Of a DNA stretch of 64,000 bases, positions 1-10,121 are shown piece by piece. The number at the start of each line of letters is the position of its first letter. The stretch's first letter is position 1. Made by a program: the position numbers and the translations under genes. Under the pieces are notes generated by a model. The model was not told the origin of the DNA and ran no database searches. It saw nothing but the letters and a program-made list of their open reading frames with translations. Source of the stretch: Alteromonas sp. 1_MG-2023 (GTDB taxonomy: Bacteria > Pseudomonadota > Gammaproteobacteria > Enterobacterales > Alteromonadaceae); assembly GCF_030547075.1 (NCBI RefSeq), contig NZ_JAUOQH010000008.1, positions 1 to 64,000 of the forward strand. Reading direction: 5' to 3'.

Positions 1-77
1 AAGGAGAGACTTGAACTCTCACGCCGTGAAGCACTGGAACCTAAATCCAGCGTGTCTACCAATTCCACCACTCCCGC
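1..77 (-). tRNA. tRNA-Leu (UAG), 3' end cut by window
   Basis: Read on the minus strand, this is a class II tRNA beginning GCGGGAG at position 77. Its anticodon stem is CTGGA/TCCAG around a seven-base loop with UAG in the anticodon position, and a T arm follows. The 3' acceptor strand and CCA lie beyond base 1. It sits 40 bp downstream of tRNA-Met and is probably co-transcribed with it. Confidence 0.93.
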
Positions 78-117
78 ACAGTCAGAACCTCAAGAGAAGT
101 TGGATAAAAAGAAAAAT

Positions 118-194
118 TGGTGGCTATGGCGAGATTCGAACTTGCGACCCCATCATTATGAGTGATGTGCTCTAACCAACTGAGCTACATAGCC
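118..194 (-). tRNA. tRNA-Met (CAU), elongator type
   Basis: The minus strand shows a full cloverleaf: acceptor GGCTATG pairing with CATAGCC, D arm, anticodon stem CATCA/TGATG around a loop with CAU, a TTCGAAT T loop, and an encoded CCA. The paired first acceptor base argues for the elongator rather than the initiator. It is the promoter-proximal member of a tRNA-Met/tRNA-Leu unit. Confidence 0.93.
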
Positions 195-230
195 TCCGGC
201 TTTTCTTTTCCCTCTCAGGAAGTGGCGCGT

Positions 231-259
231 ATTATGCGGATATGACTGGCGACCGTCAA
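231..259 (-). promoter_or_regulatory. stable-RNA promoter for the tRNA-Met/tRNA-Leu unit
   Basis: On the minus strand a TTGACG -35 is followed after exactly 17 bp by a CATAAT -10. A GC-rich ACGCGCC discriminator comes next, which is the usual pattern of stringently controlled stable-RNA promoters. The mature tRNA-Met starts about 30 nt downstream of the expected start site. Confidence 0.7.
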
Positions 260-365
260 CCCCTTTTTTACTAACTTTTTCCAAGTGGCTAATATCTGTG
301 CATTCAGGTCTAAAATCTAGTCAAAGTGCAGCGAATTTAATCAAATTTCGCCAATAAATCTTAAC

Positions 366-1310
366 TTAATTCCACGGAGTTGATGAAGTTTTAGTCTGGT
401 AGTAACAAACATCTATCGGTCTAGGACTATAAATTTTGTCATGAAAGAAAGAATTATCGAGTGTTCGGCCAGTTTTCATACGTTTTCGGTATTCGGGGTG
501 GGAGGGAAGCTGAATATAATACTGTTTACCCGACGTATCCTTGTTGCCAAGGTAACTATTTTTTATTTGGCTCTTTTCTGAAGGCACTTCAATTACACCG
601 CTATTTTCCATTGGGCCCCTTGGTAATTGCTGTAATACGTCCATTCCTTCAAGTACTCGCCCTATAACAGACATATTTCTATCTAAATGTCTGGGGGCTT
701 GCCCAATCACAATATAAAACTCGGTGCTGGCAGTGTCCTTTTCACTATTGCGGGCAAACGCGACGGTACCAGGGCAGTGAAGCGCCCACATTTCATTACG
801 CGCCTTGTCCATTCCCACAGGAAAGCCATTTAGAAAACCTGTAGCAGGGGCGAACATATCGTTTTCTTCAATTACTACAGCAGAAGCGGAAAGAGGAGCA
901 ATAAACTCAGCGTGAAGATTACTGGTTTCTGGCGAGGGCTCATGGCTTTCATTACTTCCGCCTTGTGCCACAAAGCCATCTACCACGCGATAGAAGTACT
1001 GCTGTTGATAAAAATCATGTTTTATTAGCTTACGAAAGCGTTTTACATGATGAGGTGCTAAAGCGGGATTAAGCGCGATGACTACATCACCATAGTGTGT
1101 TTCTAGAGTAACGATATGCTTAGAGGGCACCGTGTACCATTTATCAGCGAGATCAGCATCAATCGCAATATTGTTACTAGCATGGGTATTTGAATAGCTT
1201 TTAGCTTCAACGCTACTAGCTAAAGAAAGTGCTACACAAAGTGAAATTGCAAATGCTGAAGGTGCCAGTGCTGAGAGTGCTGAGAGTGAGTGAACTATGT
1301 TTTTCATCAT
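366..1310 (-). CDS. secreted cyclophilin-type peptidyl-prolyl isomerase
   Basis: A 314-residue protein with an N-terminal signal peptide (about residues 1-36, ending near SSVEA) followed by a cyclophilin fold. The segment HYGDVVIALNPALAPHHV and the following FYRVVDGFVAQGGS match the start of the PpiA/PpiB family. The expected role is cis-trans isomerisation of prolyl bonds during folding in the periplasm. At over 300 residues it is longer than a minimal cyclophilin of about 165-190. The extra C-terminal part (about residues 250-314) is not recognised. It is flanked by tRNA genes and by the ychF terminator, and appears to be monocistronic. Confidence 0.85.
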   Translation of the reverse strand: MMKNIVHSLSALSALAPSAFAISLCVALSLASSVEAKSYSNTHASNNIAIDADLADKWYTVPSKHIVTLETHYGDVVIALNPALAPHHVKRFRKLIKHDFYQQQYFYRVVDGFVAQGGSNESHEPSPETSNLHAEFIAPLSASAVVIEENDMFAPATGFLNGFPVGMDKARNEMWALHCPGTVAFARNSEKDTASTEFYIVIGQAPRHLDRNMSVIGRVLEGMDVLQQLPRGPMENSGVIEVPSEKSQIKNSYLGNKDTSGKQYYIQLPSHPEYRKRMKTGRTLDNSFFHDKIYSPRPIDVCYYQTKTSSTPWN

Positions 1311-1613
1311 ATTATTATATGTCCTATTAAAAGCACTGGTATTGATGTCATCGTAAATGCGCTTAACTAAGCCCGTTTATAGATTTCAGCCATTATAGCT
1401 TTTTGCCATTATGTCTATATTGATGTATGCGCTTATAAAACACATTTATCGAACGACGTTGGTCAAAATGTCACGCGAACGACCGAGCACGCTTTTAAAA
1501 TACCGAGTCATTGCCTGTTAAATCAACAACTAATTTTACAGGCAATAAAAAACCACCCATAAGGGTGGTTCTTTGTACGTTAAAATAAGCGCTAGCCTAG
1601 GCTATATTTCTTA
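1311..1613. other. intergenic gap between cyclophilin gene and ychF
   Basis: Apart from the ychF terminator described separately, I see no gene or RNA here. The part nearest the cyclophilin start is AT-rich and should hold its promoter. An AGGA lies about 10 nt before its start codon. Confidence 0.5.
1545..1570 (-). terminator. rho-independent terminator of rplY-pth-ychF
   Basis: On the minus strand the hairpin AACCACCC/GGGTGGTT with a 4-nt loop is followed directly by a T-rich run. It lies about 45 bp past the ychF stop codon. Confidence 0.85.
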
Positions 1614-2705
1614 TTACACGTTAAATCTAAAGTGAATCACATCGCCATCTTTAACAATGTATTCTTTACCTTCTAAGCGCCACTTACCGGCATCTTTCGC
1701 GCCTTGTTCACCGTTGAATTCAACAAAGTGATCGTAGCTGACTATTTCGGCACGAATAAAGCCTTTCTCGAAGTCGGTGTGAATCTTACCGGCGGCTTGT
1801 GGTGCGGTAGAGCCTTCAGGGAAGGTCCATGCACGTACTTCTTTTACACCTGCCGTGAAGTAGGTTTGAAGCGTAAGCAAGTTGTAGCCAGCACGAATAA
1901 CACGGTTAAGACCTGGCTCTTCAAGCCCCATGTCTTGCATGAATTCTTCACGCTCGTCGTCTTCAAGTTCAGCAATGTCAGACTCGATAGCCGCACATAC
2001 GGCAACGACTACGGCATTTTCGCCTTCAGCGATAGCGCGTACTTTGTCTAGGTAAGGGTTATTTTCGAAACCGTCTTCGTCAACGTTTGCAATGTACATG
2101 GTTGGCTTAAGGGTAAGCATGTTCATGTAGCTGATTGCAGCGTGCTCTTCTTTAGTCAGTTCTAAAGAACGAAGCAATAAACCTTCATCTAAGTGAGGCT
2201 TAATTTTTTCTAATACTTTAAGTTCATACTTAGCATCAGAATCACCACCTTTAGCGCGTTTAGCAACACGGTGTAGGGCTTTCTCTGTAGTTTCTAAGTC
2301 TGAAAGCGCAAGCTCGGTATTGATAATATCAATATCGTCTTGTGGGTTAACTTTACCCGCAACGTGAACGATGTTTTCGTTGTCGAAACAGCGAACCACG
2401 TGGCCAATGGCATCGGTTTCACGGATGTTAGCTAGGAATTTGTTGCCTAAGCCTTCACCTTTTGAAGCGCCTTCAACCAAACCTGCAATATCAACGAATT
2501 CCATAGTTGTTGGAATAACACGTTGAGGGTTTACAATTTCAGCCAGTTTGTCCAAGCGAAGGTCCGGTACAGGTACAACGCCTGTATTGGGCTCTATGGT
2601 ACAAAAAGGGAAGTTTGCCGCTTCAATACCTGCTTTTGTCAGTGCATTAAAGAGTGTTGATTTACCTACGTTTGGTAGTCCAACAATACCGCATTTAAAA
2701 CCCAT
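1614..2705 (-). CDS. ychF: redox/ribosome-associated GTPase/ATPase YchF (OLA1 family)
   Basis: At 363 residues it has exactly the normal YchF length. The P-loop GLPNVGKS is at residues 9-16 and the switch II DIAG near residue 73. The family's altered G4 motif NVDE is near residue 207; it favours ATP over GTP. The C-terminal 80 or so residues form a TGS domain. YchF/OLA1 proteins bind ribosomes and are linked to stress and translation control. It is last in an operon after rplY and pth, the same pth-ychF pairing as in Escherichia coli. Confidence 0.96.
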   Translation of the reverse strand: MGFKCGIVGLPNVGKSTLFNALTKAGIEAANFPFCTIEPNTGVVPVPDLRLDKLAEIVNPQRVIPTTMEFVDIAGLVEGASKGEGLGNKFLANIRETDAIGHVVRCFDNENIVHVAGKVNPQDDIDIINTELALSDLETTEKALHRVAKRAKGGDSDAKYELKVLEKIKPHLDEGLLLRSLELTKEEHAAISYMNMLTLKPTMYIANVDEDGFENNPYLDKVRAIAEGENAVVVAVCAAIESDIAELEDDEREEFMQDMGLEEPGLNRVIRAGYNLLTLQTYFTAGVKEVRAWTFPEGSTAPQAAGKIHTDFEKGFIRAEIVSYDHFVEFNGEQGAKDAGKWRLEGKEYIVKDGDVIHFRFNV

Positions 2706-2743
2706 GATAGGGATCCTTGTCTGGAATTAGTGCTAGCTTAGGC

Positions 2744-3325
2744 TCACGCCTTAAAGGAGTGTAGCCGATTTTGCGCTTGCTTTAGGTCGTTTTTCAGGAG
2801 TATTTCAGTACAACGCACAGCTTCGTCAATGACACTTTCTATGGCCATTTTTTCGTCAGCGGGGGGCTTACCTAATACATGTCCGGTAACACGGCTTTTG
2901 TGACCCGGATGTCCAATACCAATACGCAAGCGTAAGAAGTCTTTATTGTTACCCAATTTTGCCACAATGTCTCTAATACCATTTTGACTAGAGCTACCGC
3001 CTATTTTGTATTTTGCTACACCGGGAGGTAAGTCGAGTTCATCAAAGGCCACTAAAATTTGTTCGGGTTCAATACGGTAGAAATTGGCTAATGCCGCTAC
3101 TGCTTGACCGCTTTTATTCATAAAAGTGGTGGGGTAGAGCAAACGCACATCTTGACCTGCAATAGTAATGCGGGCAGTTTTACCGAAGAATTTGGATTCT
3201 GGTTTTAGCGGGGTATTGAAGGTGTCGGCAAGTTGGTTTAGAAACCATTCACCGGCATTGTGTCGGGTATTATCATATTCGGGGCCTGGATTACCCAGGC
3301 CCACGATAAGTCGGATATCAGCCAA
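2744..3325 (-). CDS. pth: peptidyl-tRNA hydrolase
   Basis: A 193-residue protein that cleaves the ester bond of peptidyl-tRNA released from stalled ribosomes, recycling tRNA in the cytoplasm. The family motif [20 protein letters not shown] is at the N terminus, giving Asn12 and the catalytic His22. Asp95 is in [11 protein letters not shown]. It starts 5 bp after rplY and is followed by ychF, forming a translation-related operon. Confidence 0.97.
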   Translation of the reverse strand: MADIRLIVGLGNPGPEYDNTRHNAGEWFLNQLADTFNTPLKPESKFFGKTARITIAGQDVRLLYPTTFMNKSGQAVAALANFYRIEPEQILVAFDELDLPPGVAKYKIGGSSSQNGIRDIVAKLGNNKDFLRLRIGIGHPGHKSRVTGHVLGKPPADEKMAIESVIDEAVRCTEILLKNDLKQAQNRLHSFKA

Positions 3326-3330
3326 GCTGA

Positions 3331-3963
3331 TTATTCCTCAGAAGCTGCTTCTTCGTCGCCTTCTTCTGCTTCAGCTGCTTTAGGAGCAGGCTTAACAGTT
3401 ACTACTGCAAGGTCGTGAGTCTCGTCGTCTTTTCCAAGCTCAACAGACGTGATACCAGCAGGTAGTGTAAGGTCAGACAAGTGAAGAGTAGAATCCATTT
3501 CAACGTTAGCAATATCTACTTCAATGAATTCTGGAAGATCTTTAGGCAGACACGTAATTTCGATTTCGTTTACGTGGTGCTCAGCGATACCGCCAGCTTT
3601 GATAGCTGCAGACTTGTCTTCGTTGATGAAGTGAAGAGGTACGTTAGTGTGTAACTCTTGACCTGCGATTACGCGCTGGAAGTCAACGTGAAGAATACGA
3701 GGCTTGAAAGCGTGACGTTGCATGTCTTTAACAAGTACTTCAACAGCTTTTCCGTCTACGTTCAAAGTAAGAACGTGAGAGTAGAACGCTTCAAAATCAG
3801 CGGCGTTGTTTACTTTGTTGTGCTCAAGAGTAATCGACACTGGTGCTTCTTCACCACCGTAGATGATACCAGGAAGCTTGTCTTCACGACGTAGGCGGCG
3901 GCTCGCACCTTTCCCTAGGTCTGTACGTACAGTAGCGTCCAGAGTAAAAATTGCTTTAGACAT
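3331..3963 (-). CDS. rplY: 50S ribosomal protein L25 / general stress protein Ctc
   Basis: At 210 residues this is the long (CTC-type) L25, with an N-terminal 5S-rRNA-binding L25 domain (about 1-90) and a C-terminal beta domain. The N-terminal motif [20 protein letters not shown] is typical. The tail is acidic ([13 protein letters not shown]), as is common in marine gammaproteobacteria. It is the first gene of the rplY-pth-ychF operon, with GGAG shortly before the start codon. Confidence 0.95.
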   Translation of the reverse strand: MSKAIFTLDATVRTDLGKGASRRLRREDKLPGIIYGGEEAPVSITLEHNKVNNAADFEAFYSHVLTLNVDGKAVEVLVKDMQRHAFKPRILHVDFQRVIAGQELHTNVPLHFINEDKSAAIKAGGIAEHHVNEIEITCLPKDLPEFIEVDIANVEMDSTLHLSDLTLPAGITSVELGKDDETHDLAVVTVKPAPKAAEAEEGDEEAASEE

Positions 3964-4028
3964 TATATGTCTCCAATAAAAAATTAAGAATGTAAGTTCT
4001 TGCGACCAGAACCTACTGTTATAGGGCG

Positions 4029-4079
4029 TTGTAGCTACAAATTGTAACTAACAATCACCGCCTCAAATTTTGAGGGCGG
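4029..4079 (-). promoter_or_regulatory. palindromes upstream of rplY
   Basis: Two dyads lie in the region upstream of rplY: a perfect 12-bp palindrome TTGTAGCTACAA (4029-4040), and an inverted repeat of CCGCC-TCAAA with one bulged base (4058-4079). Neither has a T-run on the rplY strand, so they are not ordinary terminators. They could be operator or leader structures. No binding protein can be named. Confidence 0.35.
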
Positions 4080-4187
4080 CGAATTCTAACACCGAGGCCT
4101 ATAACATACAAATTTTACTTGGCGGTAGTGCACATATTAGCAAGACTTCATTTATATGAAGACTTTTATATAGCACTAGCCTAAAGC

Positions 4188-5189
4188 CTATTTTGTTAAC
4201 ACTATACGGTAGTGAGCTTTGCCATCACGAAGCCGTTGTACTGCTTCATTAACTTCATCGAACTTGAAGGTTTCGGTCACTGGTGCAATATCATGCAGCG
4301 CAGCAAAATCCAGCATGGTTTTAATAGTAGCAGGGCTACCTACTGGAGAGCCTGAAACAGAACGCTGTCCACCAATAAGGTTAAACGCACCTATGTCTAA
4401 CGGCTCTAATGTCGCGCCAACAAAATGTAAGCGGCCTTTAGGCGCTAGGGTTGATAGGTACAAATTCCAATCAAGCTTTACGTTCACGGTAGAAATAATA
4501 AGGTCGAATTTACCTGAAGCGGCTTTAAGTTCGTCTTTATCACGGCTATTTAAGGTGTCGTGTGCACCAAGCTCTAAGGCTTCTTTCTTCTTCGATTCAC
4601 TAGAAGTGAAAGCAACAACCTTACACCCCCAAGCACTTAAAAACTGCAATGCTAAGTGACCTAGGCCGCCAATACCTACCACGCCAACCACCGAAGTGGG
4701 TTTAATATCAAATTGTACTAGGGGGTTAAATACAGTAATGCCACCACAAAAAAGTGGCCCTGCGCTTTGTGGATCTATTCCATCAGGGATAGGGACTACC
4801 GCCGTAGCTTGGGCTCGAACTTTATCGGCAAATCCACCGTGGCGACCGCCAATAGTCATGGTGGCATTAGAACACAAGTTTTGATCGCCAGATTCACAGG
4901 TGCCACAGCTATTACAATAGCCAGCATGCCATCCTAGGCCCACTCGTTGACCAACTTTTAACGAGGTAACATGTTCGCCAACCGCATTTATTGTTCCTAC
5001 CACTTCATGACCGGGTACGAAAGGGTATTCACTTATACCCCATTCATTGTCCAACATGCTTAAGTCACTATGACAAATGCCGCAGCTCTCCACATCTATC
5101 TCAACATCATGAGAGGCTAGCTCACCGGGATCATATTCAAACTTTTCCAGTTTTCCGCCTGGCTCTTTTGCTGCATATGCATTAATCAT
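4188..5189 (-). CDS. zinc-dependent alcohol dehydrogenase / aldehyde reductase (MDR family)
   Basis: A 333-residue medium-chain dehydrogenase with all the usual parts. The catalytic zinc ligand Cys39 is in CGICHSD and His61-Glu62 in PGHEVVG. Four structural-zinc cysteines lie near residues 92-110 ([17 protein letters not shown]), and the Rossmann motif is [12 protein letters not shown]. The closest recognised group is the YahK/Ahr-like NADPH aldehyde reductases. The physiological substrate cannot be read from the sequence. It is flanked by gaps on both sides and is probably transcribed alone. Confidence 0.88.
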   Translation of the reverse strand: MINAYAAKEPGGKLEKFEYDPGELASHDVEIDVESCGICHSDLSMLDNEWGISEYPFVPGHEVVGTINAVGEHVTSLKVGQRVGLGWHAGYCNSCGTCESGDQNLCSNATMTIGGRHGGFADKVRAQATAVVPIPDGIDPQSAGPLFCGGITVFNPLVQFDIKPTSVVGVVGIGGLGHLALQFLSAWGCKVVAFTSSESKKKEALELGAHDTLNSRDKDELKAASGKFDLIISTVNVKLDWNLYLSTLAPKGRLHFVGATLEPLDIGAFNLIGGQRSVSGSPVGSPATIKTMLDFAALHDIAPVTETFKFDEVNEAVQRLRDGKAHYRIVLTK

Positions 5190-5350
5190 TTAACACTCCT
5201 AAATTTAACAATGGAGTTTGTACGGTGTAGTTGACCGTATTCGATCACAGTTTAACTTCACCTTGCGCTGCATTTAACCACAAAATAAGCAACGAAATTT
5301 AGTCGTTTAATTTAGTTGGCAAATTTAATACAAGAATGCGAGTTGGCAGC

Positions 5351-5806
5351 CTAATGCGAAGAACTATTACCAATAACTCTACTTGAGTCGAGTATTTCTA
5401 TATCTTCAACTTGCATAACCGTGCCGTACTGAGTAGTGGTCATAAGGTCGGGCTTAGGCATTCCTGTTACTTTTACAATTAAGCCATTTCTATGAAATTT
5501 TTTGTCGAGCTTTTGTAACGTGTAACGGTCACCATTTTCAGCAATAAAAGCGTAAAAACCGCCTTCCATTTCTTTATGCACAATAGTGCCTGTTAGGGTA
5601 ACTTTTTCCATGCCTTTAGAAGGGGAAATCTTTTCTTGTTGCGCTGTTTTAGGCTTCACACTGTGCTTAGGTTTATCGTCTGCTTTCTGACTCATAAGGG
5701 GCTCTTTTTTCATATCTACAGATTTGTCGTCTTTTTCAGAGCAAGCCGCTAGGGTGAATATTAATGCCGCAGCCGATAGCGTAGATAACGTTCGAATTAG
5801 TTTCAT
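5351..5806 (-). CDS. small lipoprotein, function unknown
   Basis: A 151-residue protein with a lipoprotein signal (LAAC, Cys22). A Lys-rich spacer follows, then a compact beta-rich C-terminal part (about 70-145) that starts VTLTGTIVHKEMEGGFYAFI and could be an OB-like fold. I do not recognise a family. It stands alone between the alcohol dehydrogenase gene and the prs terminator. Confidence 0.65.
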   Translation of the reverse strand: MKLIRTLSTLSAAALIFTLAACSEKDDKSVDMKKEPLMSQKADDKPKHSVKPKTAQQEKISPSKGMEKVTLTGTIVHKEMEGGFYAFIAENGDRYTLQKLDKKFHRNGLIVKVTGMPKPDLMTTTQYGTVMQVEDIEILDSSRVIGNSSSH

Positions 5807-6031
5807 AGGTACCTCATTTATCGTTTTTAGTTTGTAAATAACCGTAAACTGAAAATTGTTATAAAGAAAGACCTGATTACCATCGGCTTAGTTCAATGTA
5901 GTGGAATAAGGGGCCATGAAATGATTGGGTTTAAAAAATACAAATGCGGGGGGAGGTTTATAGAAACTTATATAGATAAGGTTGGGTAAGCCACTTTATA
6001 AATTGAAATAACAAAAATAAAACGAAATAAC

Positions 6032-6057
6032 AAAAAAGGGCCATCAGGCCCTTTTTT
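6032..6057 (-). terminator. terminator of the lolB-ispE-prs operon
   Basis: Symmetric hairpin GGGCC-ATCA-GGCCC flanked by A6 and T6 runs, so it can act on either strand. It lies about 27 bp past the prs stop. Confidence 0.88.
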
Positions 6058-6083
6058 AAAAAATGAATCAGCTTGTAGAGTAA

Positions 6084-7031
6084 CTAGTACTCAAACATGG
6101 CTGAAATAGACTCTTCATTGCTAATACGACGAATCGTTTCAGCGAGCATTTCAGACAAGGTAAGTTGTTTCACTTTTCCAATCTTCTGCATATCTGCACT
6201 AAGCGGAATAGAATCGGTAATGATAATTTCATCAATAACAGATTCTTTTAAGTTCTGTGCTGCGTTACCAGAGAAAATGGCATGGGTAGCGTAAGCATAA
6301 ACATTACGTGCACCATGGCTCTTCAATGCTTCAGCCGCTTTCGCTAATGTACCGCCAGTATCAATCATGTCATCCACAATAATACAGTCGCGGTCGTTAA
6401 CGTCACCAATGATATTCATTACCTGAGCAACGTTCGCTTTAGGGCGGCGCTTATCGATAATGGCAAGATCAGCATCGTTAAGTAGCTTAGCAGTAGCACG
6501 AGCTCGCACAACACCGCCAATATCTGGCGACACTACAACGGGGTCTGCAAAATCACGCTGAACCATGTCCGCCAATAAAATTGGCGTACCGAACGCGTTA
6601 TCTACAGGAACGTCGAAGAAACCTTGAATCTGCTCGGCGTGCAAGTCGATAGTAAGTACTCTATCCACACCAACGTTAGACAGAAAGTCTGCGACAACCT
6701 TTGCAGTAATTGGCACCCGGGCTGAACGTACGCGACGGTCTTGACGCGCATAACCAAAGTATGGAATTACTGCAGTAATACGACCTGCTGATGCGCGGCG
6801 CAAAGCGTCGATCATCACGATCAATTCCATTAGGTTATCATTAGTGGGAGCACAGGTTGATTGGATAATAAAAACGTCCGAACCACGGACGTTTTCATGA
6901 ATTTCTACGCTAATTTCACCATCACTGAAACGGCCTACTTTGGCGTTTCCGAGTTTGGTGTAAAGGCGATCGGCGACTTTCTGGGCAAGTTCTGGTACGG
7001 CATTACCTGCAAAGAGCTTCATATCTGGCAC
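6084..7031 (-). CDS. prs: ribose-phosphate pyrophosphokinase (PRPP synthetase)
   Basis: Makes PRPP from ribose-5-phosphate and ATP for nucleotide, His, Trp and NAD synthesis. I chose the GTG start (GTG CCA GAT ATG AAG) at 7031. It has GAGGA about 8 nt upstream and gives 315 residues, the E. coli length. Longer reading would run through tRNA-Gln. Visible motifs are the [13 protein letters not shown] terminus, the [10 protein letters not shown] loop, and the PRPP-binding [10 protein letters not shown]. It is last in the operon lolB-ispE-tRNA-Gln-prs. Confidence 0.96.
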   Translation of the reverse strand: MPDMKLFAGNAVPELAQKVADRLYTKLGNAKVGRFSDGEISVEIHENVRGSDVFIIQSTCAPTNDNLMELIVMIDALRRASAGRITAVIPYFGYARQDRRVRSARVPITAKVVADFLSNVGVDRVLTIDLHAEQIQGFFDVPVDNAFGTPILLADMVQRDFADPVVVSPDIGGVVRARATAKLLNDADLAIIDKRRPKANVAQVMNIIGDVNDRDCIIVDDMIDTGGTLAKAAEALKSHGARNVYAYATHAIFSGNAAQNLKESVIDEIIITDSIPLSADMQKIGKVKQLTLSEMLAETIRRISNEESISAMFEY

Positions 7032-7065
7032 AAGTGGGTTCCTCAGTGCGTTGATAAAAGAGGTT

Positions 7066-7141
7066 TGGCTGGGGTAGCAGGACTCGAACCTACGAATGGC
7101 GGGATCAAAACCCGCTGCCTTACCAACTTGGCTATACCCCA
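7066..7141 (-). tRNA. tRNA-Gln (UUG)
   Basis: The minus strand gives acceptor TGGGGTA/TACCCCA, anticodon stem GCGGG/CCCGC around a loop with UUG, a TTCGAGT T loop and an encoded CCA. It is embedded between ispE and prs with only a few bases to ispE. It is therefore likely excised from the operon transcript. Confidence 0.94.
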
Positions 7142-7146
7142 ATTTT

Positions 7147-8052
7147 TTATTTCTTGTCCGATGTGGCGTTCACGTGCTCTGATTTTTTTAATTTTTGTAA
7201 TAGCGGTGAGCAATTTACACCTTTTGCAACAAAACTTTGCCAAGTATCTGGCAATTGAGCCTGAACTTGTGTGGCTGAAACTTCGTCAGAAAAAGTGGCA
7301 AATACGCTGGCACCTGTGCCCGTCATTCGCGACGGTGCGTAGTGTACCAACCACTGTAATAAATTTGCAACTTCGGGATAGCGATTAACGACTAATTGCT
7401 GACAATCATTGCGAGTTTTTTCAAATTGGTAGTCTTTCCACTGCATAATTGGGGTATTTCTGGGCAATTGTTCAGCTGTAAATACTTCTGCAGTACTAAT
7501 ATGCACATTGGGGTTTGCCACCAAATACCATTTTTCTTCTTGAGGGGCAGGGGTAATTTCTTCACCCACACCAGAAGCAAATGCGGTTAGCCCACGTACA
7601 AAAATAGGTACATCCGCGCCTAATTTAAGCCCTAACTCAGCAAGTTCGTCTTCTGATAGCTCAGTGCCCCACAAATAATTAAGCGCTACGAGTGTGGTGG
7701 CAGCGTTTGATGAACCGCCGCCAATACCGCCGCCCATAGGTAAGCATTTCTCTAAACTAATACTAACGCCTTTATTAATGTGGGCATGTTCAGCTAGTAG
7801 CTTGGCGGCACGCACAATGAGGTTATCTTCATCTTTTACCCCTTCAAGAGGGGTAACCATGGTAATTAAGCCCGACTCATTAATATCAAAAGCAAGCTTG
7901 TCACCGTAATCAAGCATTTGAAATAAGCTTTGTAATTGATGATAGCCATTCGGGTAGCGGCCATTAATATGTAGAAAAAGATTCAGTTTGGCAGGGGATG
8001 GCCACCAATCTGGGTTTATCTCTTGTGCGTTCGGTACTTCTGAATGTGTCAT
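7147..8052 (-). CDS. ispE: 4-diphosphocytidyl-2-C-methyl-D-erythritol kinase
   Basis: GHMP-family kinase of the MEP isoprenoid pathway; it phosphorylates CDP-ME at the 2-OH. The 301-residue protein shows the N-terminal [21 protein letters not shown] segment with the substrate-site Lys. It also shows the glycine-rich ATP loop [14 protein letters not shown] (about residues 97-110) and a C-terminal GTGASVFA motif. It lies between lolB and tRNA-Gln-prs, the order known from E. coli and Vibrio. Confidence 0.96.
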   Translation of the reverse strand: MTHSEVPNAQEINPDWWPSPAKLNLFLHINGRYPNGYHQLQSLFQMLDYGDKLAFDINESGLITMVTPLEGVKDEDNLIVRAAKLLAEHAHINKGVSISLEKCLPMGGGIGGGSSNAATTLVALNYLWGTELSEDELAELGLKLGADVPIFVRGLTAFASGVGEEITPAPQEEKWYLVANPNVHISTAEVFTAEQLPRNTPIMQWKDYQFEKTRNDCQQLVVNRYPEVANLLQWLVHYAPSRMTGTGASVFATFSDEVSATQVQAQLPDTWQSFVAKGVNCSPLLQKLKKSEHVNATSDKK

Positions 8053-8096
8053 GTTTGTTTTTCTACTTCCGAGCTAGTCTCGTTTTAGTTTTATAA

Positions 8097-8717
8097 CTAA
8101 AGCAGCGTCCATTGATATATTTTTATTTTTAACGTTGTTGAAGGTGGATTCGGTTGCACCAAATTAATTGAATGGGGTAGCCAAACGCTATCACCGTCAG
8201 GGGTAGTCACACTGCCATAGTTAGCATAACTCACTTGCCAGCCTTTACATGCACTACAATTGCTTTCAAGGGTATTAAGTAACCCTTTATCGGTAAGAGT
8301 GAATTTATCATCAGCAAGTGGTAGGCCTTTTATCCAAGACAACAGGGGCGCAACAGGAATATCCATACCCGTGGTGTAATAAATTAACGGTTCAGGATCG
8401 GCGTCTTCATACACCTCATTTCCCGCTTCTAATATGGCTTTATCGTCATTTACGTTTAAATCTACCATGGTAACGCCAAGTAAATTCGTTAATCGGAAAT
8501 GAAAATCGGCATCATCGGTTTTCCATAATAAGTTAGCACTGGCCCCTTCTTTTTCCTGCCTAAAAGCTATTTTTCCGCGTAATTGCCACGTATCAACTTG
8601 TGCCACTTTTTCAAGCTGTGCACTAAGGTTAACGGCGTCTTCAGGGCCATCGGGTAGGGTGGTACAAGCAACCAAAAGTAGGTTAACGAGTACAAGTAAT
8701 AAAACGAAGCGATTCAT
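8097..8717 (-). CDS. lolB: outer membrane lipoprotein receptor LolB
   Basis: A 206-residue lipoprotein with lipobox LVAC (Cys18). LolB takes lipoproteins from periplasmic LolA and inserts them in the outer membrane. The motif WQLRGKIAFRQ and the following ANLLWKT match the family's half-barrel start. It is first in the leftward lolB-ispE-prs operon and divergent from hemA, as in E. coli. Confidence 0.93.
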   Translation of the reverse strand: MNRFVLLLVLVNLLLVACTTLPDGPEDAVNLSAQLEKVAQVDTWQLRGKIAFRQEKEGASANLLWKTDDADFHFRLTNLLGVTMVDLNVNDDKAILEAGNEVYEDADPEPLIYYTTGMDIPVAPLLSWIKGLPLADDKFTLTDKGLLNTLESNCSACKGWQVSYANYGSVTTPDGDSVWLPHSINLVQPNPPSTTLKIKIYQWTLL

Positions 8718-8772
8718 TGGGTATCGTCTTAGGAAAAGTTCATACTTTATGTGAACACAGTTCCACCAACAC

Positions 8773-8801
8773 TTTCAATCATTTTGGGTTTTTCGTACAA
8801 T
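8773..8801 (+). promoter_or_regulatory. candidate hemA promoter
   Basis: A TTTCAA -35-like hexamer and a TACAAT -10 are separated by 17 bp, with the hemA start about 30 bp downstream of the -10. The site is in the lolB/hemA divergent gap. It is a visual match only. Confidence 0.45.
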
Positions 8802-8831
8802 GCGCGTCCGACGTTGCCAGCACAGATTTGA

Positions 8832-10106
8832 ATGACTCTACTCGCCCTTGGTATTAATCACAAAACCGCCCCTGTCGCATTGCGTGAAAAAGTGGCTTTT
8901 ACACCAGATTCTCTGGTGGAAGCACTCGCGTCATTAAAAAAGGTGGACGGGGTTGATGAGTCGGTGATTGTATCAACGTGCAACCGCACAGAGCTTTACG
9001 TGAACACCCAGCATGAAAGTGCTACTGCATTATTAGAGTGGTTATCAAACTTTCACCATGTTGAAGTTGATGAGATTGCCAACAACAGTTATGTGCTTGC
9101 TGCAGACGATGCGGTTAAACATATTATGCGGGTGGCAAGTGGATTAGATTCACTTATTCTTGGCGAGCCGCAAATATTAGGGCAAGTTAAGCAAGCCTTT
9201 GGTGATGCCAAACACTCAGGTATGATTAATACCGAGTTTGATAAGCTGTTTCAGCATACTTTCTCTGTTGCTAAACGTGTACGTAGCGAAACTGAAATTG
9301 GCGCAAATGCCGTCAGCGTGGCGTATGCAGCAGTTCAATTAGCCAAGCACATATTTGCTGAGCTACCTAAACGTTCGGTATTGCTGGTTGGGGCGGGTGA
9401 AACTATTGAGTTAGTGGCACAGCATTTAAAAGAACAAGGCGTAAGTTGTTTAGCTGTTGCGAACCGGACTATTTCTCGTGCAGAAGCGTTAGCCGAAACG
9501 CTGGATGCCAGCGTGTTTACGCTGTCTCAAGTACCGGAACATCTAAAAGATTTCGATATAGTTATCAGCTCTACCGCTAGTCAGCTACCCTTAATAGGCA
9601 AGGGCATGGTAGAGAAGGCGTTGAAACAACGCAGAAATATGCCCATGTTCTTGGTCGATTTAGCGGTTCCTCGTGATATTGAAGCCCAAGTGAACGAATT
9701 GGGTGATGCCTACTTATATACCGTAGATGATTTACAGCACATCGTTCAAAAGAATTTACAAAATCGTGAGCAAGCAGCCCTTGAAGCTGAAAAGCTAATT
9801 GAAAAGCAAGCTGGCGATTACATGAGCTGGAAGCAGTCTCAACAATCTATCGATTTAGTTAGGCAATATCGTCAAAAAGGCATGGAGCAGCGTGACGACG
9901 TAGTTGAAAAAGCATTGGCACAGTTAACCGAAGGCAAAGATGCCGAAACGGTTCTTAGTGAAATGGCCTACAAGCTAACCAATACATTGCTACACCCCAC
10001 AACCCTGGCACTTAGAGAAGCTGCCATGCATGATGACCCGGCGCTGAGTCGGTGGTTGGGGCAAGCATTATCGTTATCTGACACTACGTCAGATATCAAA
10101 AAATAA
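8832..10106 (+). CDS. hemA: glutamyl-tRNA reductase
   Basis: First committed step of C5-pathway tetrapyrrole synthesis, reducing glutamyl-tRNA(Glu) to glutamate-1-semialdehyde with NADPH. The 424-residue protein begins MTLLALGINHKTAPVALREK and carries the catalytic cysteine in STCNRTELY (about residue 50). A GAGETIELVAQHL NADPH-binding segment (about 190) and a helical dimerisation C terminus follow. It leads the hemA-prfA-prmC group. Confidence 0.97.
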   Translation: MTLLALGINHKTAPVALREKVAFTPDSLVEALASLKKVDGVDESVIVSTCNRTELYVNTQHESATALLEWLSNFHHVEVDEIANNSYVLAADDAVKHIMRVASGLDSLILGEPQILGQVKQAFGDAKHSGMINTEFDKLFQHTFSVAKRVRSETEIGANAVSVAYAAVQLAKHIFAELPKRSVLLVGAGETIELVAQHLKEQGVSCLAVANRTISRAEALAETLDASVFTLSQVPEHLKDFDIVISSTASQLPLIGKGMVEKALKQRRNMPMFLVDLAVPRDIEAQVNELGDAYLYTVDDLQHIVQKNLQNREQAALEAEKLIEKQAGDYMSWKQSQQSIDLVRQYRQKGMEQRDDVVEKALAQLTEGKDAETVLSEMAYKLTNTLLHPTTLALREAAMHDDPALSRWLGQALSLSDTTSDIKK

Positions 10107-10121
10107 GGTAAACATAAAAAT

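Noticed and set aside
7032..7142. N-terminal extension of prs
   Set aside because: It would translate through tRNA-Gln. The GTG at 7031 has a ribosome site and gives the normal 315 residues.
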